Shown one piece after another: positions 21,724 through 28,622 of a stretch of DNA of 28,622 bases. The first letter of the stretch is position 1; every line of letters begins with the position of its first letter. A model generated the notes under the pieces. It had not been told where the DNA came from. It did no database searches and saw only the letters and a program-made list of their open reading frames with translations. This stretch comes from Nitrospinota bacterium (GTDB lineage Bacteria > 2-12-FULL-45-22 > JACOWJ01), in contig JACOWJ010000045.1 of assembly GCA_016176845.1 (NCBI GenBank), positions 1 through 28,622 on the forward strand, given 5' to 3'. Both the position numbers and the translations under genes were made by a program.

Positions 21724-22779
21724 CTACCCTCCGATCGCCGACATCTGCCCTCGAGCATGGGAGCGGCCGGCAGGGCTGAGTTGATGACCGGGGGGCTTGC
21801 TCCTGGCGGCCCTCTCGATCAATCTCTTTAGCGCCTCTTTCGTCCCTCCTTCCCTCAAGGATGGCCTCAGGTCGATCTCCTCGTCGGCCAACAGGCAGGA
21901 GCGCAGCCGACCCTCCGCCGTCAGGCGAAGCCGATTGCAACGATGGCAGCTATGCTGAGTCATCGAGCTGATAAACCCCACCCGGCCCACCGCTCCGGGG
22001 GTCCTCCAATAGATGGCCGGCCCATTGCCGACCATCGCCGATCGCGTTTCCGGATGGAATGCGGGCGACAAGCCCTGCTCCAGGGCAGATGGCCCCCCTG
22101 AGCTCCACTGGGGTAAGGCTTCCAGGGAATAGCGCTCGAGCACCCGCTCCTTTACTTCCTCACTGGGAATGAACTTCTCAGGAGTCCAGAAGCTCTCCCC
22201 CCCCATGGGCATAAACTCGATGAAGCGTACCCATACTGGAAGAGTTCGAGCGAGCTCCACGAAATCAAGCACCTCATCATCGTTGACCCCCCGGATGACG
22301 ACGACGTTAAGCTTGACCGGATTGAGCCCAACCTCCAGGGCAGACCGGATTCCTCGAAGCACTTGATGGAAGTCTCCCCCTCGGGTGATGTAATGGTATC
22401 TCTCGCTGTCCAAGGAGTCGAGGCTGATGTTGACTCGCCGAAGGCCCGCCTGTTTGAGCTCCAAGGCATAACGATCCAACAGGAGACCGTTGGTGGTCAA
22501 GGACAGATCTTCAACCCCATCCAATCCGGCCAGGCCTCGGATCAATTCCGTAATCCCCTTTCGGATCAAGGGCTCGCCCCCCGTAATCCGAAACCGGGTC
22601 ACCCCCAGTTGGATGAACTCCCGGGCCACCCGCTCGATCTCCTCGTAACGCAGCATCTCCTCTCGGCCTTTCGGCTCGAGGCCTTCGGGGGGCATGCAGT
22701 AGATACAGCGGAGGTTACATCGATCGGTGATGGAAATCCTCAGGTAATCGATCACCCGGCTATAAGGATCGATCAACAC
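21724..22779 (-). CDS. moaA: GTP 3',8-cyclase of molybdenum cofactor synthesis
   Basis: The protein has 351 residues from a GTG at 22779 (AAAGGCG upstream). It catalyses the first step of molybdopterin synthesis with MoaC. The radical-SAM cluster is C21, C25 and C28 (CNLRCIYCMP). TGGEPLIR (66-73) binds SAM. The second cluster is C278, C281 and C295 (HSCHRCNRLRLTAEGRLRSC). The C terminus ends in the conserved double glycine (MSAIGG). It looks fully functional. A promoter lies at 22911-22939, leaving a leader of about 125 nt. Molybdenum enzymes encoded elsewhere are the expected consumers. Confidence 0.95.
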   Translation of the reverse strand: MLIDPYSRVIDYLRISITDRCNLRCIYCMPPEGLEPKGREEMLRYEEIERVAREFIQLGVTRFRITGGEPLIRKGITELIRGLAGLDGVEDLSLTTNGLLLDRYALELKQAGLRRVNISLDSLDSERYHYITRGGDFHQVLRGIRSALEVGLNPVKLNVVVIRGVNDDEVLDFVELARTLPVWVRFIEFMPMGGESFWTPEKFIPSEEVKERVLERYSLEALPQWSSGGPSALEQGLSPAFHPETRSAMVGNGPAIYWRTPGAVGRVGFISSMTQHSCHRCNRLRLTAEGRLRSCLLADEEIDLRPSLREGGTKEALKRLIERAARSKPPGHQLSPAGRSHARGQMSAIGG

Positions 22780-22910
22780 TGCTTTCGCCTTTCATGAAAA
22801 CCCGGACACCGAAATCCGGTTGCCATCGAATCAGCAGAGGGGACACCCCTCCGTTCGCTGTGGGAAACGGAAAAACCGGTAGACCGCCTCCCCCCCTCCC
22901 GGTTCCCTTT

Positions 22911-22939
22911 ATCATATCTTATCCTCTACCCGGTTACAA
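22911..22939 (-). promoter_or_regulatory. Promoter of moaA
   Basis: On the minus strand, TTGTAA (22934-22939) and TATGAT (22911-22916) are 17 nt apart. The leader contains several short GC-rich hairpins (for example GAGGGG/CCCCTC around 22836-22852) but I cannot match it to a known riboswitch. Confidence 0.5.
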
Positions 22940-22961
22940 GGACTTTTACCGCGCCCCCCCA

Positions 22962-23318
22962 TCACCTCTGAGGATCGATCGGATTTCGCAAAAAGGGATG
23001 GACCAACTGGAAGCCATAAAAGAAGCATAGCAGGGAAACTAGCCAGAGCTTAAACTCCGAGCTGGTCAGGGAGATATAGAAAAGGTAGCCCCCTGCCATA
23101 AACAGAGAACCGCTCACGAGGATCCTCCAGATTTTATCGCCCACCCTGCGATGACGAGGCCTGACGCGCCGGGTACGAGGATCGCTGGAGGATGGAAAGT
23201 GGAGGATCTTGGCCCTGCGCAGATCTTTTTGGCAAAAGCCGCAGACGACGCTCTCCAGCTTATTGGGATAGCCGCACTTGGGGCATAAGACATATTGGGT
23301 ATTCTTTTCTGCGCTCAT
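22962..23318 (-). CDS. Small zinc-ribbon membrane protein
   Basis: The protein has 118 residues with GAGGGA upstream of the ATG. C12, C15, C26 and C29 (CPKCGYPNKLESVVCGFC) form an N-terminal zinc ribbon. A basic linker (RTRRVRPRHRRVG) precedes two predicted membrane helices (about 64-83 and 88-107). The topology puts the ribbon in the cytoplasm. I do not recognise a specific family or function. Confidence 0.75.
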   Translation of the reverse strand: MSAEKNTQYVLCPKCGYPNKLESVVCGFCQKDLRRAKILHFPSSSDPRTRRVRPRHRRVGDKIWRILVSGSLFMAGGYLFYISLTSSEFKLWLVSLLCFFYGFQLVHPFLRNPIDPQR

Positions 23319-23440
23319 CTACGTTCCCTCAATATTTTTTATCTTTTCATGATATCATGGCGAAGGGAGGGCTGGCAATGGCATAGACCGGATGGCACTC
23401 CCCAGGCTTTCACATCGGGGGTCGCTATCTGGGACCAATA

Positions 23441-23449
23441 TGGTATAAT
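23441..23449 (+). promoter_or_regulatory. Extended -10 promoter of the benzoyl-CoA reductase-like operon
   Basis: TGGTATAAT is a perfect extended -10 (TG-N-TATAAT). No clear -35 box is visible at the expected distance. The predicted start near 23456 leaves a leader of about 90 nt before the ATG at 23546. Confidence 0.5.
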
Positions 23450-23545
23450 ACGAAATCTTGCTGAAGGAACCCCCCAAAAGGATGATCTACGCCAAAGCTT
23501 TCACCCGGGCCTCAAAAGCCCGGGCCAAGAGAGGAGGGAAAGGCC

Positions 23546-24856
23546 ATGTCCATCCAACAGGAGCAGAGGATCAAGACTTCCAAGTCGAAGAAGTCCATCC
23601 AGACGGCCACCGAGACCTGGGCCTTTATCAAAGAGGATTACGCCAACGGCCATAAGGGCAAGGCCGAGGGCCGGCCCATCGCCTGGTCCTGCGCCGCCAT
23701 GGACAAGGAGCTGTACCATTGTATGGGCGTCCTGCCCTTCTTCCCCGAGCAGTTCGCGGCCCTCAGCGCGGTCCAGCGGAGGGGAGGAACCCGCGACGAA
23801 TCGGTGGAGAAGGAGGCGGTGCGGTTTGCCCGGGCGGCAGAGCAGGAGGATTACGCCTCCTACCTCTGCGGCTACCAGAGGGTCGCCACCGGCTTCGTGA
23901 TCGAGTCCCTGCGGACCGGAGATTGGCACGATGCCCCCCTGGGAGGAATGCCCAAGCCCGACATGATCGTCACGACCAGCTGCGTCTGCGACGTGCGGGT
24001 CAAGTGGTTCGAGGATATGGCCCAGCGCCTCAATGTGCCCTATTTCTGCATGGATCGGCCGGAGCGGATCTTCAAAGGGATCCTGTCGACCCCCAAAGAG
24101 CACGAGGTGGATTACTATGCCTCGCAGATCGAGGATTGCCTGACCTTCATCGAGGAGGTCACGGGGACCCGGTACGACCCGGCGAGGCTCAACGAATGCC
24201 TGGATTGGGCTTACAAGACCAACAACGTGCGGCAGGAGATCCTGCAGCTGCGCAAGGCCGTTCCCTCCCCCATGGGCTGTGCCGATGGCTTCGGCACCAT
24301 GTACCCGGGCATGTACCAGAGCGGCACGAAGCGGTGCTACGACTTTTACGCCAAGATGCGAGACGAGCTGCGGGAGCGGGTCGAGAAGGGCATCGGGCAG
24401 ATCGAGAACGAGCGGTTCCGCCTGCTCTGGTACGGCCTGCCCACCTGGTACAACATGGGCATCTTCAACTATTTTGAGAAGTTCGGCGGGGTGTTCGTCT
24501 ACGAGCCCGCTTACAACCCCGACCCCTGGCCCCCCCGGAGGCCGGAGGAGCCGATCCGGGAGATCGCCCACCGCTTCCTCCTGCGGGGCACCGGAATGGG
24601 CAACGTGGTCGACTCCATCCTCCATGACTGCCAGGAGTACAAGATCTCCGGGGCCGTCCTCTCGTACCTGATCACCTGCCGCCCCATTGTCTTCCCCGCC
24701 GTGGAGATCTCGGCGGCCCTGGAGAAGGAGCTGGGGATCCCCAGCGTGAACCTGGAGGGCGACCTGGTGGACGAGCGGCTCTTCTCGGAGGGGCAGGTCT
24801 ATACGCGGCTGGATGCCTTCGCGGAGCAGCTCTTGCAGCGCGGGCCCAGGGCGTGA
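23546..24856 (+). CDS. bzdO: Benzoyl-CoA reductase subunit, BzdO/BcrB-like (2-hydroxyacyl-CoA dehydratase D family)
   Basis: The protein has 436 residues; GGAGGG precedes the ATG. Its length and motifs fit the larger catalytic subunit of class I (ATP-dependent) benzoyl-CoA reductase: AWSCAAMDKELYHCMGVLPF near the N terminus, DMIVTTSCVCDVRVKWFEDM in the middle, NERFRLLWYGLPTWYNMGIF, and a C-terminal SYLITCRP. Conserved cysteines in these segments would hold a [4Fe-4S] cluster. The enzyme reduces the aromatic ring of aryl-CoA two electrons at a time. It starts a four-gene cluster with two ATPase subunits, which separates it from plain 2-hydroxyacyl-CoA dehydratases with a single activator. The symbol follows the Azoarcus-type naming by size and order; the exact substrate is unknown. 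Confidence 0.75.
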   Translation: MSIQQEQRIKTSKSKKSIQTATETWAFIKEDYANGHKGKAEGRPIAWSCAAMDKELYHCMGVLPFFPEQFAALSAVQRRGGTRDESVEKEAVRFARAAEQEDYASYLCGYQRVATGFVIESLRTGDWHDAPLGGMPKPDMIVTTSCVCDVRVKWFEDMAQRLNVPYFCMDRPERIFKGILSTPKEHEVDYYASQIEDCLTFIEEVTGTRYDPARLNECLDWAYKTNNVRQEILQLRKAVPSPMGCADGFGTMYPGMYQSGTKRCYDFYAKMRDELRERVEKGIGQIENERFRLLWYGLPTWYNMGIFNYFEKFGGVFVYEPAYNPDPWPPRRPEEPIREIAHRFLLRGTGMGNVVDSILHDCQEYKISGAVLSYLITCRPIVFPAVEISAALEKELGIPSVNLEGDLVDERLFSEGQVYTRLDAFAEQLLQRGPRA

Positions 24857-25003
24857 AGTTGGGTTCATGAATCTGATGGTACAGGTCGCCAGTTTTCGCT
24901 GGACAAATGGCCCTGAAGATGTGTATATTCAACAATCCCTGATCCCCTGGAGGAAACGGGGAAAAAACCCGACCTCTGAGTTTTGAAAGAAGGAGAACCG
25001 GCG

Positions 25004-26179
25004 ATGATCGAGGAATTCGAAAAGACCATCCAGGATCGCCACCAGGCCGCGATGCAGTGGAAGGAGGCGAACCAGAAGAAGGTCTTCGGTTACCTCTGCT
25101 GTTTGACGCCCGAGACGATCCTCCATGCCGCAGATGTGTTGCCGGTGAGGATCTTCGGCAGCCCCGAGAAGCTTCAGGTGGCCGACGAGCATCTGGTCCC
25201 CTACGGCTGCCGCTACGCCGCCAGCTGTCTGGACCTGGCCGCCCGCGGCGTTTACGACTATCTGGACGGTGTGGTCATCCCCAACTCCTGTGACCTGATC
25301 TCCAAGCTGGAATACTGGTGGAAGGAGCTGGTCCCGAGAAAGGGTCCGACCCTCGCCGGCGTGGAGCTCTGCCCCTACGTCCTCTATATCGCCTATCCCG
25401 AGAAGAGGACGGGCCGGAAGGTGCTCGATTACTACAAGCATGAGCTGCGGGAGTTCAAGCAGGCCCTGGAAAGGGGCCTGCGCCGCGAGATCACCGATGA
25501 GGACCTGAGCCGGGCGATCGCGGTCTACAACGAGCATTACCAACTGATGGGACAGCTCAAAGAGCTGAGGAAGCGCTCTCCTCTCCCCATTTCGGGGTCC
25601 GAGGCCTGGCAGATCGAATACGCCAGCCAGCTGATGCCCAAGGAGCAGCATAACCGTCTCCTGAAGGGGCAGTTGGACCAGCTCTCTCAGGGGACGAAGG
25701 CCGCCTCGGGCGTGCGCATCTTCCTCTCCGCCAGCGCCACGGACGTGGTGAACGCCCGCCTTTACCAGATCATCGAAAAGGCCGGCGGCCAGGTGGTGAG
25801 CGAGGATATCAGCTGCCACACCAGCTATTATGGGAACACTATCCAGACGAATGGGGATCCCCTCACCGCCATCGCCCAGCATTCCCTGGAGATCGATTGC
25901 CCCCGCTCCACCGAGACCTGCTCCCCTGCCACCTATCCCTACCCCACCAGCCGGTGGGATCGCACGCGAAGCCGGCTCGAGGGATACAACGCGCAAGGGG
26001 CCATCTTTTATATTATCAATTACTGCGAATGCCGGGCGATCGAGTATCCGTATCTCCGCGACAAGATCCGGGAAGAGCTCGACATCCCGGTCCTCCTCCT
26101 GCAAGGGGATTACTCCCTGGAGGGGTTGGAGCAGGTCCGGGGAAGGATCGAGGCCTTCGTGGAGATGATCGGAGGCTAA
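25004..26179 (+). CDS. bzdN: Benzoyl-CoA reductase subunit, BzdN/BcrC-like (2-hydroxyacyl-CoA dehydratase D family)
   Basis: The protein has 391 residues from the ATG at 25004 with AAGGAG upstream; a TTG 21 bp earlier is less likely. Family landmarks are LCCLTPETILHAADVLPVRI, YGCRYAASCLDLAARGVYDY, GVVIPNSCDLISKLEYWW, SCHTSYYGNT and INYCECRAIEYPYL, followed by IPVLLLQGDY and the final helix. It is the smaller catalytic subunit that pairs with the BzdO-like protein and would carry the second [4Fe-4S] cluster. The gap to the previous gene is 147 bp without recognisable features. Confidence 0.75.
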   Translation: MIEEFEKTIQDRHQAAMQWKEANQKKVFGYLCCLTPETILHAADVLPVRIFGSPEKLQVADEHLVPYGCRYAASCLDLAARGVYDYLDGVVIPNSCDLISKLEYWWKELVPRKGPTLAGVELCPYVLYIAYPEKRTGRKVLDYYKHELREFKQALERGLRREITDEDLSRAIAVYNEHYQLMGQLKELRKRSPLPISGSEAWQIEYASQLMPKEQHNRLLKGQLDQLSQGTKAASGVRIFLSASATDVVNARLYQIIEKAGGQVVSEDISCHTSYYGNTIQTNGDPLTAIAQHSLEIDCPRSTETCSPATYPYPTSRWDRTRSRLEGYNAQGAIFYIINYCECRAIEYPYLRDKIREELDIPVLLLQGDYSLEGLEQVRGRIEAFVEMIGG

Positions 26180-26183
26180 TGGT

Positions 26184-26205
26184 AGCTCATAGCTCATAGC
26201 TCTTA
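26184..26205 (+). repeat. AGCTCAT word repeat, single arm
   Basis: These 22 bp are the exact reverse complement of 20468-20489, the right arm of the hairpin at 20425-20493. Here the arm occurs alone, between bzdN- and bzdP-like genes. Confidence 0.65.
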
Positions 26206-26230
26206 TGATGAGCTGAAAGGGAATGAGCAG

Positions 26231-27019
26231 TTGGAAGGGAAAATCTGCGTAGGGGTCGATGTGGGCACTCACAGCACCAAGGTGGCCATCCTGCGAGGGG
26301 GGGAGATCCTGGCCACGCGCGTGATGCGGGCCCAGGACCCGGAGGCCGAGACCCCCGAGGCGGCCTTAAGAGCGATGCTGGCGGAGGCGGGCCTCTCCTG
26401 GAAGGAGGTCTCCTTCACGGTGGCCACCGGTGTAGGCCGCGATACCATCCCATTCGCCCAGCGGACCCGTTCGGAGCAGCTTTGTCACGCGCGGGGGGCT
26501 TACTACCACTTCCCGCAGGCCCGAACGGTGCTGGACATTGGGTCCGAAGGGGTCCGGGCCATGCGGCTGAACGAGAAAGGGGAGGTCCGGGATTTCGTCT
26601 GCAACAGCAAGTGCGCGGCCGGCACGGGGGCCTTCCTGGAGGTGATCTCCGAGGTCCTGGAGGTCTCCATCGGGGAGATGGGGGAGCTGGCCCTCCGCGC
26701 CCCCGGACGAGAGATGGTCAGCAGCTACTGCACGGTCTTCGCCGAGTCGGAGGTCATCTCCCTGATCCACCGGGGGAGGTCCAAATGGAGCATCCTGGCC
26801 GGCGTGATCCAGGCGGTGGCGGAGCGTTCCTTTGAGCTCCTCAAGAAGATCGGGTTGCGGCCCCAGGTCGTCCTCACCGGAGGCGGCAGCCAAAACCCGG
26901 GGCTCAAGAAGGCCCTGGAGGAGATGGCCGGGGAGGAGATGTGGGTTCCTCCCGAGCCTCAGATTATAGGGGCATTGGGGGCCGCCCTCTGGGGGGAGGT
27001 TCTGACGATCTCTCCGTAA
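26231..27019 (+). CDS. bzdP: Benzoyl-CoA reductase ATPase subunit, BzdP/BcrD-like (BadF/BadG/BcrA/BcrD family)
   Basis: The protein has 262 residues from a TTG at 26231 with AAGGGA upstream; no in-frame ATG gives a better N terminus. It is an ASKHA ATPase: GVDVGTHSTKVAIL is the phosphate-1 motif and CNSKCAAGTGAFLE the cluster-bridging motif. C128 and C167 would share a [4Fe-4S] cluster across a dimer. The usual DxGGQD motif of the second phosphate loop reads DIGSEGVRAM (102-111), a change I recall as typical of the D/G-type subunit rather than the A/F-type. It uses ATP to drive electrons to the catalytic subunits. The start lies 51 bp after bzdN. Confidence 0.75.
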   Translation: MEGKICVGVDVGTHSTKVAILRGGEILATRVMRAQDPEAETPEAALRAMLAEAGLSWKEVSFTVATGVGRDTIPFAQRTRSEQLCHARGAYYHFPQARTVLDIGSEGVRAMRLNEKGEVRDFVCNSKCAAGTGAFLEVISEVLEVSIGEMGELALRAPGREMVSSYCTVFAESEVISLIHRGRSKWSILAGVIQAVAERSFELLKKIGLRPQVVLTGGGSQNPGLKKALEEMAGEEMWVPPEPQIIGALGAALWGEVLTISP

Positions 27020-27039
27020 AGGGTGGGGGAAACCTGACG

Positions 27040-27816
27040 ATGGATCATATCATAGCAGGAATCGATATCGGGTCGGCCACTTCCAAAGTAGTAATCTTAC
27101 GAGAAGGAGGGATCGTCGCTTCCAGTCTGATCCGCACGGGAGCGGATAGCGCGGACACCGCCCATCGGGCGATGGCCATGGCCCTGAAGGAAATCGGCCT
27201 TGGCCTGGCCGATCTGCATTACATCGTGGCCACGGGTTACGGGAGGATCATCGTTCCCTTCGCTCACGAGATCATTACCGAGATCGCCTGCCATGCCAAG
27301 GGGACCCACTTCGTCTTTCCCCACGTCCGGACCATCCTGGATATGGGGGGACAGGACTGCAAGGCCATTCGAATCGACGAGAGGGGCCTCCATACCAGCT
27401 TCGCCATGAACGACAAGTGCGCGGCGGGGACCGGCCGCTTCCTGGAGGCCATGGCCCGGGCCCTCGACCTATCCATTCAAGAGCTCGGGCCCCTCTCCTT
27501 GCAGGCCTCGGAGAGCGTGGCGGTCAGTTCCATGTGTGCCGTCTTCGCCAAATCGGAGGTGACGGCCATGGCCCGGAGGGGCATCCCCCAAAGCACCATC
27601 CTGGCCGGCCTTCATGAGGCGATCGCGGAGCGGGTCCATGGGCTCTTGAAGCGCGTGGGGATCGAGCCGGAGTTCGCCATCTCCGGCGGCATTGCCAAGA
27701 ACGTGGGGGTCGTCCGCAAATTGGAAGAGAGATTGGGCCTGAAGGCCCATATCGCCCCGGAGCCTCAGATCATGGGGGCCTTGGGCGCCGCCCTCTTTGC
27801 GGCAGAAAGGGGATAA
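27040..27816 (+). CDS. bzdQ: Benzoyl-CoA reductase ATPase subunit, BzdQ/BcrA-like
   Basis: The protein has 258 residues from the ATG at 27040, 20 bp after the previous stop; a longer frame upstream overlaps bzdP and lacks family similarity. The ASKHA landmarks are GIDIGSATSKVVIL (7-20), DMGGQDCKAIRID (101-113), MNDKCAAGTGRFLE (123-136) and SSMCAVFAKSEV. C127 and C166 coincide in position with the cluster cysteines of the well-studied activator HgdC. Unlike the previous subunit it keeps the canonical GGQD. The pair would form a heterodimeric ATPase/electron activator. It is the last gene of the cluster. Confidence 0.78.
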   Translation: MDHIIAGIDIGSATSKVVILREGGIVASSLIRTGADSADTAHRAMAMALKEIGLGLADLHYIVATGYGRIIVPFAHEIITEIACHAKGTHFVFPHVRTILDMGGQDCKAIRIDERGLHTSFAMNDKCAAGTGRFLEAMARALDLSIQELGPLSLQASESVAVSSMCAVFAKSEVTAMARRGIPQSTILAGLHEAIAERVHGLLKRVGIEPEFAISGGIAKNVGVVRKLEERLGLKAHIAPEPQIMGALGAALFAAERG

Positions 27817-27827
27817 AGCCCGTTTCG

Positions 27828-27849
27828 CCCCATATTTTCGGGGGTTTTT
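27828..27849 (+). terminator. Weak terminator after the reductase cluster
   Basis: CCCC (27828-27831) pairs with GGGG around an 8-nt loop and is followed by five T, 12 nt after the stop of the last gene. The stem is short. Confidence 0.45.
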
Positions 27850-27894
27850 GGCAATTCGCTCGGGATATTGACGCCAACTCGCCCCGCACCCCTG

Positions 27895-28262
27895 TCAATC
27901 GTTTGGTGCAGCCATAATCCCCCGTCTAATTTTGCTTGCCCCGCAGGAAAACCTTACGGCGTCACCGTCACCTCCACCCGCTTTCCTCACGATCTCCCGG
28001 TAGGCATAAAGCCGGCCATCCCGCAGATCCCCGGAGGCGGTCTGCAGGATCGGGTCCCCAGCATCGTTTACGCTCATCCCCTCGATCCTGTTGTAGGCCA
28101 GCCGGATCTGTCTTGGATCTGCCCCCGGCTTCACGATGAGCTCGTATTTGAGCCTCCCTCCCTGCCCCCGGTAGACCAGATCGATCCCCGGCCACAGCTC
28201 CCGGTAGCGGACCTGCCCATAGGTGGGAAGCACGCTCTTCCACCTTGTTGGGCTTTCGAAAG
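27895..28262 (-). pseudogene. Fragment of an SBBP-repeat/DUF7948-type surface protein
   Basis: Read on the minus strand from about 28262, the frame gives ESPTRWKSVLPTYGQVRYRE, LWPGIDLVYRGQGGRLKYEL, IVKPGADPRQIRLAYNRIEG and DLRDGRLYAYREIV. This is the N-terminal domain found before SBBP beta-propeller repeats in large secreted proteins. After YREIV the sequence becomes unrelated and ends at 27895. Neither the signal peptide nor the propeller repeats are present, so it is a gene relic. Confidence 0.65.
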
Positions 28263-28622
28263 ATTGCAGGCAGAGGTGTCAAAAAGGGGGAGGAAGGCAG
28301 GGAGCAGCATCTCGCATATCTCCTTCCTTGCAAGGAAGTAAGGCTCTTCCGCCTTCCCGGGGTCGGCAGAGAAGGAAGCAGCAGCAAATGGATCTGTCGA
28401 GCGAGAGGCCGATCAACACAGGTGGGCGAAACGAAGAAGTGGCCTCTCTACACGAGGGGCATTATGCGACCAGGAGACCTCTCCTGTCAAGAGGGAATTT
28501 GCTTTGAGCTGGATAGTATTCACAGGAGCGTTCGGGATTAGGGACCGAAATTGACCGCGCATGACTCGACCCTCATGGATAGGGGGGTATTGAGGTAGCC
28601 CCACAAAGGGAGGTGGCGGACC
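28263..28622. other. Stretch without recognisable genes
   Basis: Short ORFs occur on both strands, but none has family similarity, a convincing ribosome site or codon-like composition. I see no RNA gene or clear repeat here. Confidence 0.4.

Noticed and set aside
21507-21758. ORF with repeated FCIFHFAFCIFHF-type sequence
   Set aside because: It is translated low-complexity AAATGC repeat, not a membrane protein.
23501-26272. Two ORFs of about 450 codons on the minus strand opposite the bzdO- and bzdN-like genes
   Set aside because: They are composed of Leu/Gly/Asp/His-rich mirror sequence without domains; the plus-strand genes carry clear family motifs.
1-28622. tRNA or rRNA genes
   Set aside because: No cloverleaf with a GGTTCRAATCC-type T arm and no rRNA-like sequence was seen on either strand.

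Overview
The window looks like a chromosome segment of a GC-rich, anaerobically respiring, aromatic-degrading bacterium. The multiheme bc-type complex, the class I benzoyl-CoA reductase-like cluster, the iron-sulfur flavoprotein and the many hairpin-type intergenic repeats suggest Desulfobacterota (Deltaproteobacteria) or a neighbouring uncultured lineage. This is inferred from gene content only; no marker gene fixes the taxonomy.

Layout. (1) 1-3970, minus strand: three tandem paralogues of a secreted DUF1329-family protein (the first is cut by the window edge). Two copies have homologous long 5' leaders. A good promoter lies before copy 3, back to back with the promoter of an Fe-S type Rrf2 regulator (4468-4932, plus). 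(2) 4914-6358, minus: trmB and a TPR protein, overlapping by 4 bp. (3) 6694-11786, minus: a Rieske, cytochrome b6-type, subunit IV-type and octaheme cytochrome c operon, a quinol-oxidising complex whose cytochrome carries a long coiled coil. (4) About 12.1-16.5 kb, plus: a decayed type VI secretion locus. Remnants of TssE, TssF, TssG, ClpV, a DUF4157 protein, PAAR and VgrG are joined by deletions, with an apparently intact VapBC-like toxin-antitoxin pair inside. (5) 17220-18693, plus: an iron-sulfur flavoprotein and two MaoC-type hot-dog proteins. (6) 19066-23318, minus: threonine synthase, an aminotransferase pseudogene that lost its PLP-lysine segment, moaA, and a small zinc-ribbon membrane protein. 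(7) 23546-27816, plus: four genes resembling the ATP-dependent benzoyl-CoA reductase of the bzd/mbr type, in the order O-N-P-Q. (8) 27817-28622: mostly empty, with a fragment of an SBBP-repeat type protein on the minus strand.

The strongest unexplained structure is a set of intergenic palindromes. Some are nested: one inverted repeat sits in the centre of another (18696-18910 and 21033-21146). One dispersed element beginning GCATAGGAATTTCC occurs three times, and simple words (TTTTAGG, AAATGC, AGCTCAT) form hairpins elsewhere. One nested palindrome sits exactly where the aminotransferase lost its active-site segment.

Functionally, the reductase cluster would dearomatise an aryl-CoA using ATP and reduced ferredoxin, MaoC-type hydratases could act on acyl-CoA intermediates, and the Rieske/b/octaheme complex could oxidise menaquinol to periplasmic acceptors. 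These links are inferred from co-occurrence only; the clusters are separate transcription units.
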